The position numbers were made by a program, and so were the translations under genes. Shown one piece after another: positions 33,701-46,266 of a stretch of 64,000 nucleotides of DNA. Every line of letters starts with the position of its first letter. Within the stretch, counting starts at the first letter, position 1. Source of the DNA: Diabrotica undecimpunctata (lineage: Eukaryota; Arthropoda; Insecta; Coleoptera; Chrysomelidae); the NCBI RefSeq assembly GCF_040954645.1, contig NC_092806.1, positions 77,563,141-77,627,140 on the forward strand. Direction: 5' to 3'. The notes beneath the pieces were generated by a model. The model searched no databases. It saw nothing but the letters and a program-made list of their open reading frames with translations, and had not been told where the DNA came from.

Positions 33701-34415
33701 CTAATTGGCTCTGCTAAGGTTCCATATTATATGTTTTCTACTGGATGTGGCTTCTGTTGCGGAGAATGCACATGATTAGATCCATAAGGTTCTTGTAGAG
33801 TATTCCAACGAAAATAAGAGGCGATATCTCGGGAACAAATGGTTAAGTCTACAGCAGAAGGTTTATTGGAAATGGCAAGAGTGGGGGATCCGTCGTTTAA
33901 ATATTCTAAATTACAGTACTCTATAGCATCTAGAAGATCTTTACCTAATCTATCATCAACTTCGCAGTCCCATTCCAAATTGTGTGCGTTAAAATCGCCC
34001 CAATTATAAATGGTTTTGGTATATTTTCTAAAAAATTGATCTATTGTTGAATTAAAACTTTGTTCCTGGGTTCATTATATAGAGAAATTATATGTAAAGG
34101 TTTCTTGAAATGTGAAATTTTTATTGAAATACACTTATATGTAAACGAATACGTATTTTGAACATTTATCTCTTCATATATGATGTTGGATTTCAAAAGG
34201 ATTGCACAACCGCCATATCCATCAGGGCGATCAGCTCGAACACAATTAAATTCTTTAAAATTATAATATTTTCCCGGTTTGAACCAGGTTTCAGATAATA
34301 GAGCTATAGTGATGTCGTTCTGATGAAGTAAATATTCTAAATTTTCTTTATTGGCAACTGCTGAACGACAGTTCCACTGTAATATGTTTATTTTATTTAA
34401 GTCTGCGAATTTGAT
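30746..34415 (-). pseudogene. LINE ORF2 (EN, RT, RNase H, zinc-like C-terminus), broken
   Basis: Polymerase of a nearly full-length minus-strand LINE. The endonuclease starts INILQWNCRSAV (about 34385), with LLSETWFKPG (catalytic E), GDFNAHNLEWDCE and SAVDLTICS. RT has NTSPGIDNVSY, SSYRPISLS, DVSAAFDNVN (about 32695-32730), MPQGSILSP and YADDVV (about 32450). RNase H has FTDGSKDANGTG, AEMMAIMFAL, FTDSKSV and WIKGHSGIKGNEIVDNLAK. The end has CTCGKIGDLTHIILEC. At least five shifts separate the open pieces. ORF1 lies just upstream, and the A-rich tail follows at 30476-30730. Confidence 0.88.
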
Positions 34416-34423
34416 GCTAGATT

Positions 34424-35793
34424 TTAGTTAAAATGGTTACTAATTATCTGAATTACATCAGCTTTTGAAATATTAAAATTATTATTTTGTTTAATTGAAT
34501 TAACAATTGTAAGAACCGAATCTAAAATGACATTTATTACAGAAGAATTTAACTCTTCTGACCGTGAATCTGCAATGTTTAAGTTTTTTTGATAAAATTG
34601 ACTTTTAACTATTCCCTCAGGATGTTTTGGAATGGAAACTGTAGATACTATTTCTTTTCTAGCTATATCAGTTGGGTCTGAATTATTTGGTTTCTGCCTT
34701 TTATTCGGCCTACCTTTTATATTTGTAAAATTTGTATCATTGTTCGCTGTATTGGTCCTAAGAACACTAGCATATGAATTCTTAGGCACTTGTTTATTTG
34801 AATCGTAAAAATTAATGTTTGTTAAACCCATCGTCTCTTTTATTAACTTTTGTCGTGTAAATTCTGGGCATGCGCTTAAGTTTGTGGTCAAATGATTCCC
34901 CTTACAACTGAAACATACTTGTGTGAACTCAACTTTTGTACAATTCTTTGAATTATGAGTTTCTTGGCATCTGTTACATCTTGGCTGACTCCTACATTGA
35001 TTTCCCAAGTGGCCGTATCTAAGACAGTTAAAACATAACAAAACTTTCTGTTTATATATTTCAACTTCTTTAATAACCTTATTGATTACTATATATTTAG
35101 GTAAAGTTTGCGATTTAAAGGTCACAATACAAGACTTAGTAGGGACATATTCGACAATTTTTTCCTCATTAACAATTTTTGTACTTTACGCGTAATTCTT
35201 TTAACGTTTGCAATATCAAATATGCAATGACTATCATACTGTTTAATTCTATTTTTAATATACTCTTCCGATAAATCTGTGTCTATATCCCCAATAACTC
35301 CTTGTCTGTGTAAAATAAATTTTGGAATATACAGATCTAAATTATTTAAACGAAATATTTCTTGAGTTTTGTTTTTAATGAGGTTATTAGCAGTTTTATA
35401 ATCTTTGCATTTGACTCTAATTCTATTTCGGCCAATGGCGTCTATACTTGAAAACATATTGTCTGCTTCAGGAAAGTTAGACAAAATAATTTCACCAATC
35501 TTTAAAGGATTTAGTTTATTTATAAACTCAGTAGAGCTATTCTCGATATATACATGATATGGGCCTAGATCATTACTATTGAATAAAAATGCTTGCCTTA
35601 CCTGTTTTATTACTTTTTGTTGTGTCTCATTCAGATTGGTTGTATTTGCATTATTCATCAAATTTATTGGAATTGGAGTACTTACAGAAATATCCATTTC
35701 GGCATCACTTTGACTATCGAATATATTTCCATATACAGCTGGTTTTGTGGGTTTTTTGGGGTCAGGGGGTTTCCCCCCGCTATTGACACTCAT
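34424..35793 (-). pseudogene. LINE ORF1, gag-like with three CCHC knuckles, one frameshift
   Basis: First ORF of the same LINE. From the ATG at 35793 the protein has a Pro/Lys N-terminus, then an RRM-like region (YHVYIENSSTEF, NRIRVKCKDYKTANNLI). After a shift near 35150-35165 comes a zinc-knuckle array CFNCLRYGHLGNQC, CNRCQETHNSKNC and CFSCKGNHLTTNLSAC. The third knuckle has one extra residue. This is the gag-like RNA-binding protein typical of RNase H-bearing LINEs. It ends 10-15 bases before the ORF2 endonuclease frame. Confidence 0.85.
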
Positions 35794-35879
35794 ATGGTAG
35801 GTAATTCAACAAACGATATTGCTGTTAGAATGCAACAAATTTCACAATTTAAAGCACAATATTAATTGTATTAAATTCA

Positions 35880-36160
35880 AACAATGGGCGGTTTACTGGA
35901 GTCTCGAATGTTGCTGTACCGAAGGCACGTCTAATTTCTATGAATACTACTACGGAACTGTATTTAATACTATTTAAATCTCTAAAAAATTATAAGGAAC
36001 TTCAAAAAGCGTGTTTCAACTTTGACAGTTTTTTGACAGATGAGTTTGTCTCTTGTAAACATATAAAATCTGCATCTGTTTCTGCGATTAATTGTTGTCT
36101 TTCATATCTCGGATAGAATCGGTTACAATTCCATTGAATTAATTTGAAAAGTAACTAAGT
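35880..36160 (-). pseudogene. Start of a second LINE's ORF2 (endonuclease fragment)
   Basis: Minus-strand sequence directly after the ORF1 below encodes FKLIQWNCNRFYPRYERQQL and DADFICLQETNSS, the first two blocks of a LINE endonuclease (catalytic N and E). It then decays and stops where the 30.7-35.8 kb LINE begins. The downstream rest of this copy is absent. Confidence 0.6.
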
Positions 36161-36162
36161 AA

Positions 36163-37538
36163 TTAAAAGGTAGATTTTTGGGACTTTTGTGATGTATCTG
36201 GGAGATAATCGTCATCAGTGGATGATTGTGATACTTTAGCGTTGCTATTTTCTGTGGTTAAATATTTCTTTAATTTTTTCGTTGTTCTAGTAACTCTACC
36301 CTTAACAGATCTTTCTGTTAAAGAAGGATATACCTTATACATATCATCTAACAGGACCTGTATATCTGTAGTAATTTGCAGAGCTTCCATTATTGGGTTG
36401 CCGTTGCCAAATGAGTTCTCGAGGAATGCAATAATCTGATCAGCTGTTAACGTATAGTCATTCGGATTTGTGTTACAGAGATTTTGTATAATTATCTTTG
36501 TGTTGTCTGATAGACTAGCTTCGTTTGTAGACTGCATCCTAGGTTTCTTCTTAACTAATTTTGGTTTATCAGTGCTGGAGGAGTGCTCAGGAGGGGGCAT
36601 TACATCAACGTCGGATGCCTGGTCTTCAAGAGAATTTGAGTCATTAGTTGACGAATGCAGTCTTTTGCTGCATTCATCAACTAATGGTGCTGGTGCTGGT
36701 GCAAACACCTGGTGCTGGTAATAATGTAGTTGTTTGAAGATGCTCAGAATTTGTATCAACTATTGTAGTTGTCGACAATGTTAATGATCAATTATTTGAT
36801 TGCGGCAATGAGGTTGTTTGTGTATTTGTGTTAGGACATTTGTTTGCTGTATGTCCAGGCTGTTTACGAAGGAAACACTCCATACGATCTGTGGACAAGA
36901 ATATTCTATATGCGATATTCTCATGTTGTATTAAAAGTGACGTTTGAAGCTCGTAGTTTTCAGTAGCTGGGGTAACGTATACTTGACGTCTGAAACTCAT
37001 AATATGCGAGTACTTATCTCCTGGGATACCTGCCTTTAATAATAATATAGGCGACACCATTTGAAGTCCGAAATCTTTGAGTGCGTGTTCTATGATCTTG
37101 TTAAGTATGGATGGACATATATTTGATATCAATATTCTCTTAGCTGGAGAAATTAATCTTATACTTAGCTCAACGGAATTTACAGTTACAGTGGAATGTT
37201 CTAATATAAGCTGGTCTACAAGCTTGGTGCTTGAGGAGATACACACTCGGTTGTTTGAGATTTTCGATACAAAACAAACATTTTTAAGACTAACGATGTT
37301 TCCAACTGCTTTAACGTACTCCAATAACACAAGATTGGGATGAGAATGTATGATAATTGCTTGTTCTTTTTTTGAAAAAAATAGGTTTAGGTCTTGTTTT
37401 AACTGCAGCAACATATGAAGTAGTAGGTGTATTGTTTTCTCCGTCATTCGTTAACATTATTGATTTTATTACGTTTGAAGCAGTTTGTTCAATTATGTTG
37501 CCCTTTTAGTCAAAAGCAACAGGTTTAGGATTATCCAT
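36163..37538 (-). pseudogene. LINE ORF1 with one zinc knuckle, broken
   Basis: The ORF starts at the ATG at 37538 (MDNPKPVAFD, then TAA after ten codons). It continues through a shift near 37370 into the long open piece 37447-36788. That piece carries a beta-rich domain and the zinc knuckle region CFLRKQPGHTANKC, where Arg replaces the second Cys. A further shift near 36780 leads to an acidic/basic C-terminal part ending MS..KSTF at 36163. The start of its ORF2 follows within 30 bases. It is a different family from the LINE below it, because the knuckle number and sequence differ. Confidence 0.75.
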
Positions 37539-38600
37539 AATTGTTGTAATTATTGACCAGTATATAGATAGCAACAACACATGTCGTATTACTGGTTTCC
37601 TATAAAATTGGCGTAAGGTGAAAGGTGATTTGAAATGTATTAGTGTTTCACTAATGAGCACAAAAAAGGTTAAAAGATAAACAAAATAAACAGTTCAATG
37701 CAACAATTATAGTCAGATTTTAAATAATATCTTTACGATTAGGTACTCGTAGGCAAGAGGTAACAGCAGTTTCCAATACACTACACCTTTATGTTTAAAT
37801 ATCTAAAATTTAGTAAATTTACAATCCAAATATTCACTTTAAAACTTTAAAAAAAGGTTTCTCAACATACAGAACGACCTTCACACGTTCAGATACAGTC
37901 AAGATGTTATTTAAATTGTGCAATAAGGTTCAGTTTATTATTATATCAGTTTTAAAGGTATAACTTTAAACTGTTAAATGGGTGCATTATTTCTCTACAG
38001 CTAAACCGAGTATGAGGATGTTTTTATATAGCAAGGTTCAGATTAACTTGAGTCATAGTAAAAATTTTACTTGGTTACAGCATGGTTTAAATTTATTTGG
38101 GAATATTCTGTTAAATCTTAAGAATACTTTTGACGTACACAACTAAACACCTTTTCTTTTTTTTTTTTAATTTTATTTTGTTTACTAAATTAAATATTTT
38201 CATAAAATCCGGACGTCTATGGTTGTGTAAAGAGAAAGAGCTGACGTCCGCCCCCTTGTATACCGCAACGCTCCGCAAATTAAAAATTAGTCACTCCGTT
38301 GTATTTTCCGATTAAAGTAAACATACTTACATACAAATAAAAACTCGCAGAGTGGAATTGTTAAAATGCAAACCAGCACATCACAGGACACTGGAAAAAT
38401 TACACTAAAATAACTACTTATACAATTTTTAAAATACATTGACTTTTTTGCTTAGATAATATTATAGCTTAAATGAAATTATATATTGAGGGGTAAACTT
38501 ACGTTATTTTTCATGTTACTATAAAGTGTTTAAAATATTGAATATTACTAAGATTATTAGTGTCAGTTTTATTATTAATGGCATCCTTAGTTTAGTTGAT
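37539..38600. other. No gene seen
   Basis: AT-rich sequence, with a T run at 38150-38165. GGACGTC and GACGTCC form a short inverted pair near 38210-38250. No coding frame or named repeat was recognised. Confidence 0.4.
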
Positions 38601-39765
38601 ATGACACATCTCGAGAAACAATCTATTTTTGTAATTGGTTAGTGGTTGCAAAATTTTCACGTTATAGTAATCAAACTGGTGGCCTGTTTTTATAAAGTGT
38701 TTGGCAACAGTACATGTGTTATTTCTTCTGCTGCTGTCACTTTTGTGTTGTGTGATTCGCTGTTTCTATCACTGACTGGTTTGTCCAATATAACATCCCT
38801 GCCAACCTTAACACTGTAATTGATATATGACATTACTATTATACATCACTGGTGTCAGATCTTTAGTTTTTGAGAATATGGTTTTGCATTTAAGATTACT
38901 GTATTTGCTGATTTTTATATTTGTGTAGTCCTTAGACAGGGTAATTAGTTAGTTTGTTTAATTTGTAATATACAGTAGTTTTTTATATTTAAGATCTTCT
39001 ATATGTTGATCTAATTGTCCATCATAAAACTGTGTATTAAATATTGGTTGTTTTAGTATATTTCTCCTTAGGATAACCGTTATTTAGAAACAATTGTAAT
39101 AATTTATTTTTGTTCTGGTATAAAAATAGGTCATCACTGATGTATTCTATAATATTTTTCATTGCAATAGCAATATTACATTTTTTACTTTTATGATGAT
39201 TAGAAGCATAGTTTAGAAATCTTCCTGATGTTGTAGGCTTTTGATACCAGTCTTCTTCTTCTTCTTCTTCTTGTGGCACTCCTATCGGAGATTGGAAATC
39301 ATCAATGCTATCCTGACCTTGTTTACAGCTGACTTAGACTGATACCAGTCTAGTATAATATGATTAGATTTGCGGATGACTTTGGTATCTAGAAATGGTA
39401 CAACTATTGTCCCTCTCCATTTGAACAGTAAATTGTATGTTTTTGTTGAATGAATTAAAAACTTTTAAGATTGTCTATATATTCTTGTTGGATAGCACAA
39501 ATTATATCGTCAACCTATTTGAATAGGAAAGGTAGCTTGAAGGGCAAAGTAGACACAACTTCTTCTATTAAGTGATCTAAAACAATCAGAGCTAAAATCG
39601 AACTGATAGGACTACCAAACAAAAAGTCTTGTATTTTGAAAAATAAATTTTATTAAATTTAAGAAATTTTCTTTGGACATCCTTGACTGATCTTCAATAA
39701 TTTCCCACTTTGAGCATATTATCGAGTATACTAAATGGTTTAGTCCTACCCGATAACTATGTACT
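38600..39765 (-). pseudogene. Penelope-like element: RT end, linker and GIY-YIG endonuclease
   Basis: Minus strand, decayed. The RT part has LFGSPISSILALIVLDHLIE and the catalytic VDDII. The residue before VDD is a TAG at 39515-39517 where Penelope has an aromatic. A DWYQ-KPTTSGRFLNYASNHH block follows (open frame 39279-39037). The GIY-YIG domain has GCYIGQTSQ, KQRITQHKSD, VAKHFIKTGHQFDYYNVKIL and NYKNRLFLEM (about 38620-38800). This order, RT then GIY-YIG, is diagnostic for Penelope-like elements. The RT N-terminus is missing upstream of 39765. Confidence 0.8.
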
Positions 39766-39769
39766 GTGT

Positions 39770-40445
39770 GACAGGTAGCTCTTTTAGACAACAGACTCAG
39801 TAAAATACAGGTTTAATTTAAATAATAATATATTCTAAATAAATAAAATAAGAGAATAAAATTGTTTCCGAGATAATAATATGTACAGAATTATTTCAAT
39901 GTTAATCCTAGGGACGGCTGTATGACGACTCGATGACCTACAGTTTAATAACTGCGAAAAATAAAATAAAATGAATGTCAGAAAATCTAAACGGTAACCA
40001 CGGTGTGCTAATACACACGGGAAGACGGGAAAGGACGTTTCAAAGGAATAAAGATGGAATGGGCCGATCAACACTGGGTCTGGCGAGGAGCGGGCAATGA
40101 CTAATCAGTACATAGTCACGGGAAAGAAAAGGTCTATCTCTAATTAATATTCCAAGACCGGGTACGGTATTGCCACTAGATCAAAACTCTAGCAGAAGCG
40201 GTTGACCTTCAGTCAATACCTTAGAGCCAGTGGAGTTGTTATCAGATCAATACTCTGACGGTACTCGCCCTTCTTGTCCGGCGGCTGCTGTTTTATATGG
40301 TCCTCTAGGACCTCCTCTATTCCATCTCCTCTAGCGCACATCTATGGGAGAAGAACTTGTGGTGGGAATGTGTGTGTATGGAGCGCAGGACCGAGGCGAT
40401 ATCCAACTGATGTCTCTGTATGTAGTTTCGCTGTTCACTAATATT
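39770..40445 (-). mobile_element. LTR-like promoter-bearing segment, family unassigned
   Basis: Between the Penelope and the next LINE lies a segment of higher GC. On the minus strand it has a TATA-like CATATAAAACAGC (about 40288-40300), an AT-rich polyadenylation-like part (AATAAAATAAG in the reverse sense) and an end CTACCTGTCACA. This resembles a solo LTR read on the minus strand. No target duplication or second copy was found, so the borders are uncertain. Confidence 0.3.
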
Positions 40446-40459
40446 CTAGAAAATTCAGG

Positions 40460-42975
40460 TCATCTGGGTCAGTATATGAGGAGCATTCCACCTGTATCTT
40501 GGACTTAGCGGATAGCTTCAGTGATTGTGAATTCTGTATTTGTGGTGACTACAATAATGGATAATCTTAGTAATGGTGTTACAGTTGAGTGTTTGTATCA
40601 CTCTCCAGCAAATATTATTTGTACTTGCTACAATTTTCAAAATATGTCACAAGTAAATGCTTTGCCTAACCTTAATAATACATTTTAGCTCTAGTTTTCT
40701 GTACTCAGAGGGATGCAGTTGTGTCGATTTCAACTGATATTCTATTGAATACTTCGCAACATCATTCAGCTTATACTATATTGTTGCATGTAGTCAATTT
40801 AAATTTGTTTCTTAAATATGATGTCTTCTATCATGATTTTAAAAAATGTAATTTTCAAGTTTTAAATGAATATTTAGCCTCAATTCCTTGGAACAAGATA
40901 TTAGATGAATCAGATATAAATTGCTGCTTAGAAAATTTTTACCATATTTTATATGATGCTATCAATATGTTTGTTTCTATCAAACGGTTTAAATGATTAA
41001 ACTTTCCAGTTTGGTTTTCACGATTAATTGAGCTTGTCATACAGAAAAAAATAGCTCACAGGAATTTTAAAGCATCAGGCAACTCATATGAGGAATTTTC
41101 GGTGTTAAGGGAAAGATGTAAATCATTACAAGCAGTATGTTATAAGAATTATTTAGAGAATACTCAAGCAAATCTTTCAAGTAATCCCCACTCTTTTTGA
41201 AGGTATGTTAGTGCTACACGTGGGTCTAGGGCTTATCCTAATGTAATGTCTAATAAAGGTGGGGATGTAATAGCTCAGAATGGTGATGAAATAGTCAATC
41301 TATGTGCCAGTTATTTTTCAGGTACATATAATGATAGTGAGTATAATGTACCTAATTTTAAATTGGACTATAGTGTAGATTTCCAGATTCTGAAGTTTAG
41401 TCTGACTGATGTTTTCGAGGGGATTATCAGTTTAAAAACTACATATTCTTCAGGGCCTGATGGTATACCTGCAGCACTTATTAAGAACTGTATTTTTTCC
41501 CTTTGTAAACCTTTACAACAAATTTTCAATTTATCGTTGTCATCATCTGTATTTCCACAATATTGGAAAAATAGTTTTCTTACACCTATCTGTAAATCTG
41601 GCAATCGTGAGTGTGTTAACAATTATAGAGGTATAACTATTCAATCAGCAATCCCGAAACTTCTTGATAAATTGGTATCGATAAATCTCACCTGGGCTTT
41701 CAGAAATATAATTATTGATGAACAACATGGATTTTCTAACGGGAAGTCAACAGTAACAAACCTTGTCAATTACCAACAATACTTGTTGGGTGCATTTGAG
41801 AATAAAATTCAGGTTGACAGCATTTACACTGATTTCTCAAAGGCCTTTGACCAGGTGAATCATAATCGTTTGGTCCACAAACTTCATGCATCTGGCTTTG
41901 GTGACTCCATTGTTAATTGGATTAAAAGTTTTCTGATGGGACGTACACAGCAAGTTCGTATTAACAATTATATTTCAAAAGAATTCCATTGTTATTCTGG
42001 TGTACCACAAGGGTCTCATTGTAGTCCCTTGTTTTTTAACTTGTTCATTAGGTAAGGATATTGGTAAGGCTATCAAAAACTCACACTTCCTGCTATTTGC
42101 TGATGATATTAAGTTATTTCGTTGTATACATGATAAATCGGATAGAGGTCTCCTGCAAGATGATGTAAATAATATATGTTTATGGTCAAAATAAAATGGC
42201 TTAAGCTTAAATCCAACTAAATGTTCTTGTATTTTATTGGGCCGTATAACTAATCTAATAGCTAATAGACATGTTCTTAACTACTCTTGGATTCAGTTAC
42301 TGAGATTAGAGATATTGGATTCAAATTATTATATTGCTCTTTGGTACGCTCAGGTCTTGAATACTGCTCTGTTGTTTGGTCCCCATTTCATCAAGTATAC
42401 ATTGATGGATTGGAAAGCGTTCAGAGGAAGTTTCTAAGATCTTTAGCTTTTAAAGCACATATTAATATAAAAAATACTGAAAATTATTTCATAGATTATT
42501 CTATAATAATGTCCCAATTTAACATTGCTACATTGAAGAACCGCAGGTTGAGAGCTGATATGTTATTTTTGTTTAAAATTCTAAACAACGTTATTAATTG
42601 TCCCTCGTTATTAGCCAATGTACACTTGAAACACAATACATAGAACTCGACACACTGCACTCTTTTATATTCCTTTTCATAGGACTGATTATGCTCGTCA
42701 TTTTCCCTTGTCGAGAATGCTCAGCTCTTGCAATGACCTATTGCGTCCTTTCTGCCCAAACATTAATGCTTTCAAAAGGTTTAAGAATCTAATTATTAAT
42801 CTAGATATGTGGTATCTTTTTTTTAACTTTTGTGATTTGATATACTGTTTTAATTTACAAATTTTAACTGTTTACTTGTTTCTTTGTTATTGTTTTGATG
42901 TTTATTGTACATGATCTTTACTTTTTACTATTTGTTGTATTTCATTGTAAATGGTTCTACCGTTGAAATAAATAA
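40460..42975 (+). pseudogene. Jockey/CR1-like LINE ORF2, 5' truncated and broken
   Basis: Plus-strand polymerase without RNase H. It begins inside the endonuclease (LDLADSFSDCEFCICGDYN, about 40500). RT spans 41246-42194: SSGPDGIPAALI, NNYRGITIQS, YTDFSKAFDQVNH (first catalytic Asp), GVPQGSHCSPLFFNLFI and LLFADDIKLF. The C-terminal part (42287-42643) has SGLEYCSVVWSPFH and a NRRLRADMLFLFKILN stretch. Stops and shifts occur at about 40995, 41200, 42053 and 42193. The tail AAATAAATAAATATATAC runs into a (TA)n tract. Confidence 0.85.
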
Positions 42976-42983
42976 ATATATAC

Positions 42984-42985
<2 letters not shown>

Positions 42986-43052
<67 letters not shown>

Positions 43053-43064
43053 GTATATATATAT
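42986..43064. repeat. (TA)n microsatellite at a LINE 3' end
   Basis: About 65 bases of TA repeat plus a short interrupted extension, directly after the AAATAAATAAATATA tail of the LINE. It probably expanded from the tail. Confidence 0.95.
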
Positions 43065-43074
43065 CAAACGGACT

Positions 43075-44230
43075 TCCGTTACATATGCTAGCATTGGTCG
43101 TCCACCTTAATAACTGACTTTTTGCGATATTTCTGAATGTATAAGAGATAAGGATTGGCTTTGATTAGTTCTTCACATACCTGTGTTTTTGGAGGTTTTT
43201 TATTTCGTAGATTTACAAAAAAATAGGAAACTACCTTCTTTTGGTGTTCTGTCCATTTAATTCTTATAATTGGTTAGCGGCTTGTCATGTTTTTTTGATT
43301 TTTTGTATTTTATTCCGAGGAAGGTTCGTTGTTTTCATCATTATCCATTTCTGTTTTTTCTAACACACTCTGTGGTTCAATTTCCGGAAAATTATCTTCT
43401 ATTGCAGTTTAATTTTTAAGATCATCTTCTAAGATAATATCTATTTCGTCTATTGATTTCTCTTTAAAATTTGCTGCTAACCCATGTTCCATTAATAATA
43501 GAAATTTAGCAACTTAGATGACTGGTACACATCTTGAGGGAAACAGTAGACAATTTTATGTGTACCAGGAGTATGCCCCATGACACTTGATATATTGTTC
43601 TAGGTCAGACTGTTTCATATTAAAGATTTAAGATGAGGTGGCAAAATACTTTCTTAGATAAATAGAAGTAATGCATCATATCTTTCAGCACCACTACTTT
43701 TGGCATATTTTACAAGAATTTTATATCCAACAATATGGTGTTTGCTATGTGGAGCTGCAAATAAATAGTTATTCTTTTGGTCAACTACATTAGGTCTAGC
43801 TTTTAGTATAATAATTATACTACAGTATTAATGTCCAAAAAGACATAACTGAATAATACTGAATAGAACTGGAACACTTCTGTGTCTTTTACGTGGTATC
43901 ACAACTCGTCTAAACCTCTTTAATAAAATATTTTCTGTTAGAGAGTCTACATCGAAAAACTCTTCATAATGTTGCCCTTCATTTTGAATTAATTTTTCAT
44001 AGGTTTCGAGTAATAACCTTTGTAGCCCACCAGAGCGTCTTCTATTTAATAGTATTATTCGACAATAAACTGTTTTTAATAATATTCTGTATGCTTCCTT
44101 ATTATTTAAATCCTTTAGTATTTTATCCTTAGCAAGTTTCGACTTAATTGTTAAATAATCCTTAATTTTTTTTAGGTCAGTCGCCAAAGGCACTATGATA
44201 ATTTTATTCCATTTGTTTGTACTTAACCCT
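43075..44230 (-). pseudogene. Crypton-type tyrosine recombinase pseudogene
   Basis: The minus-strand open frame 44193-43828 reads PLATDLKKIKDYLTIKSKLA, then YCRIILLNRRRSGGLQRLLL, then VVIPRKRHRSVPVLFS. Below it, in shifting frames, come FAAPHSKHHIVGYKILVKYA, a GAERYDAL stretch, MGHTPGTHKIVYCFPQDVYQ and a LLMEHGLAANF stretch. A WTEHQKKVVSYFF and NPYLLYIQKY tail (43090-43270) ends it. The small-helical core, the late GHT..H and the F/Y-PQDVYQ end match Crypton-like tyrosine recombinases found in insects. The catalytic tyrosine position reads Cys-Phe (VYCFPQDV), so it is probably inactive in addition to the shifts. Family naming is from memory of motifs. Confidence 0.6.
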
Positions 44231-44610
44231 CAACTGGTATGCTATAAATTCTATTTTCCATAGTACTCGCAGTAGAACTACAACCAGTGTGCGTGCGGGC
44301 GACTGTTTTTTGAAAACTTAAGAATTCGGGTCATATTTGAACCAGTATACCTTTAGTAACAATATTTTTTGTTTTACTATTTTAAAAATAATGAACCGTT
44401 GCAACAAACCTCTTACGGAACATGAACTGGGACAAGAGGATTTAGACGCTTATATTGCTTATATTCATTGGTCTACTTTTGCTGTCTGGTGGTTTAAATC
44501 AAATAATAAAGATGTTATTTCGTTATGACGACAACAAACATCCAAAAATGTGCTCAGTATGTATAAAGGGCATTTGTCGTCATAGCGTTGATATCTTGAA
44601 ATGATTGCAG
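44223..44610 (+). mobile_element. piggyBac-like left end with N-terminal transposase remnant
   Basis: TTAA (44223-44226) is followed by CCCTCAACTGGTATGC, fitting the TTAA target and CCC start of piggyBac elements. Inside, the open frame 44337-44528 contains NKPLTEHELGQEDLDAY and later WWFKSNNKDVISL, which resemble the acidic N-terminus and the WFDNK-type block of piggyBac transposases. The right end was not found. Confidence 0.35.
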
Positions 44611-44689
44611 TGTGCGGCGGATTAAGTCTTTAAATAATTTACGGTACAAAATACCCTAGACATTTTGACTAAAAACAATGATGCCTATG

Positions 44690-45478
44690 GCAAGTAGTGA
44701 CAAATGACAACGAGTCTCCATCCATTGTGCCTAGAGCCCCGTGACCGTAATCATAACCTACTGATATGACATCTTACCTTTTTTTTACATTTGATAGTCA
44801 TTAAAACGCAAGGTTGTAGGTTCCGCTACTCCACGACTCTGATTCCCAAATGAAGAGTTCAATGATCTATCTTTATGTGCAAAATCAGTATTCTTATTAA
44901 TTTATGCTTTGACTAGGGAAGGCCTCAAGTAATAATCGCCTGACCACTTCCCCATTTTCTTTCTGCACTAAATAAGATCTGGGTGCCTCATCTACTCTTT
45001 CCAGAATTTTACCTGGTCTCCATTCTCTACCCTCTCTGTCACCTACATTCTCTCCTGGCACTATTTCCCTTATTACCTTGTTGGTTCTATCATAATAATT
45101 TTTATATTCGTTTCTTTTTGCCTCTAGTTTCTCATCTTCCTTTAGATTTATGTTTTTGTGCTTTTTATTTGATGGTAGCTTCGATCTAAGAACCCTGTTC
45201 GTCACTAATTGGGCCGGTGTTTTCTGTTCCATTTATTGGAGTATTGCGATACTCCAGGAGCGCCACATCTAAGTCATCACACTTTCTAAGCATGTTTTTT
45301 GCAATTTGAACGGGTCGTTCTGCCTACCCATTAGACCGTTGATAGCGGGGACTGGACGTTACAAACCGAAAATCCCAGTCTTTAACAAATTGCTGACAAT
45401 GCCACGAATTATAATGCATGTTATCTGATATGACTTCGTAGGGTATTCCGTGTATACCACAAAATATTTTTATTATTG
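44690..45478 (-). pseudogene. Gypsy family B fragment: integrase end and LTR start
   Basis: The minus strand carries the late integrase core GIPYEVISDNMHYNSWHCQQ (second catalytic Asp in SDN). A SPRYQRSNG then TAG then AERPVQIAKNML follows, so the catalytic Glu is present but a stop lies two codons before it. The chain continues open from 45232 to 44897 with GEN.. and RSYLVQKENGEVVRRLLLEA. After a purine-rich tract (AAAAAAAAGGTAAGA on the minus strand) LTR sequence TGTCATATCAGTAGG begins. It is the sister copy of 13518-14000. Confidence 0.75.
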
Positions 45479-46266
45479 ACAGAATTATTTTTGTTTGAAA
45501 TTAAAAATAATTTTAAAATGTTCATCATTGTTTATTTACAATAGAAACAATATTTTCTCTGCAGTAAAGTTAAAAATTTAAGCTTCATTAATTCAATATT
45601 AAAATTGAAAATTAAAAATATTAAAATCTACTTAAATGATAATAATTTACAGTCGTTGAGTTGCCCCAAATGTAGGCAACTTACAATTATTGTAAGGAAT
45701 GCTGAGAAATCATTTCATTGAGTATTTACTTAAAGTTATATTCAATATTATTCAATATTAACATCTCAAATTCAAAGTAATGATTCGAAATGCATTTCAT
45801 TGTTTATTGAAAATCGAGCAACGATGTTTTGTGAATTTATTATTTGTTTATTTGATCAATACATTATCTGGTGTAGATAAATAAATTTTGATTGGCGGTA
45901 ATTAGTTTTACTATACACCAAACAGATGGAGATGACCCAAAAGCTATTTTGTAAATAGTAATCTTTCTATTTGTAAATACAAATCTATAGACGATTATAC
46001 AATTTCAAAAATATAAACATTAAACCTTTAATTTATAGTTTCACGCTGTTTTATATTGCATATGTTAGTAGTGACTCATTTTTAGTTTACAGTCTCTTTC
46101 GGTCTGTCAAAATGTAAATACCTTCACAAAAGAAAATAATTGATAAATTTACAAGAGTTGAAACTGGGATTAGTGAACCGAGTATACATACTACTTTGAT
46201 TTTATTATCATTCTGCCGTTTGTTATTTTATATATTATTAATAACAGTACGCAAATCTAAATTATA
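45479..46266. other. No gene seen
   Basis: Very AT-rich, with no coding frame, splice signal or recognisable repeat. Confidence 0.45.
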
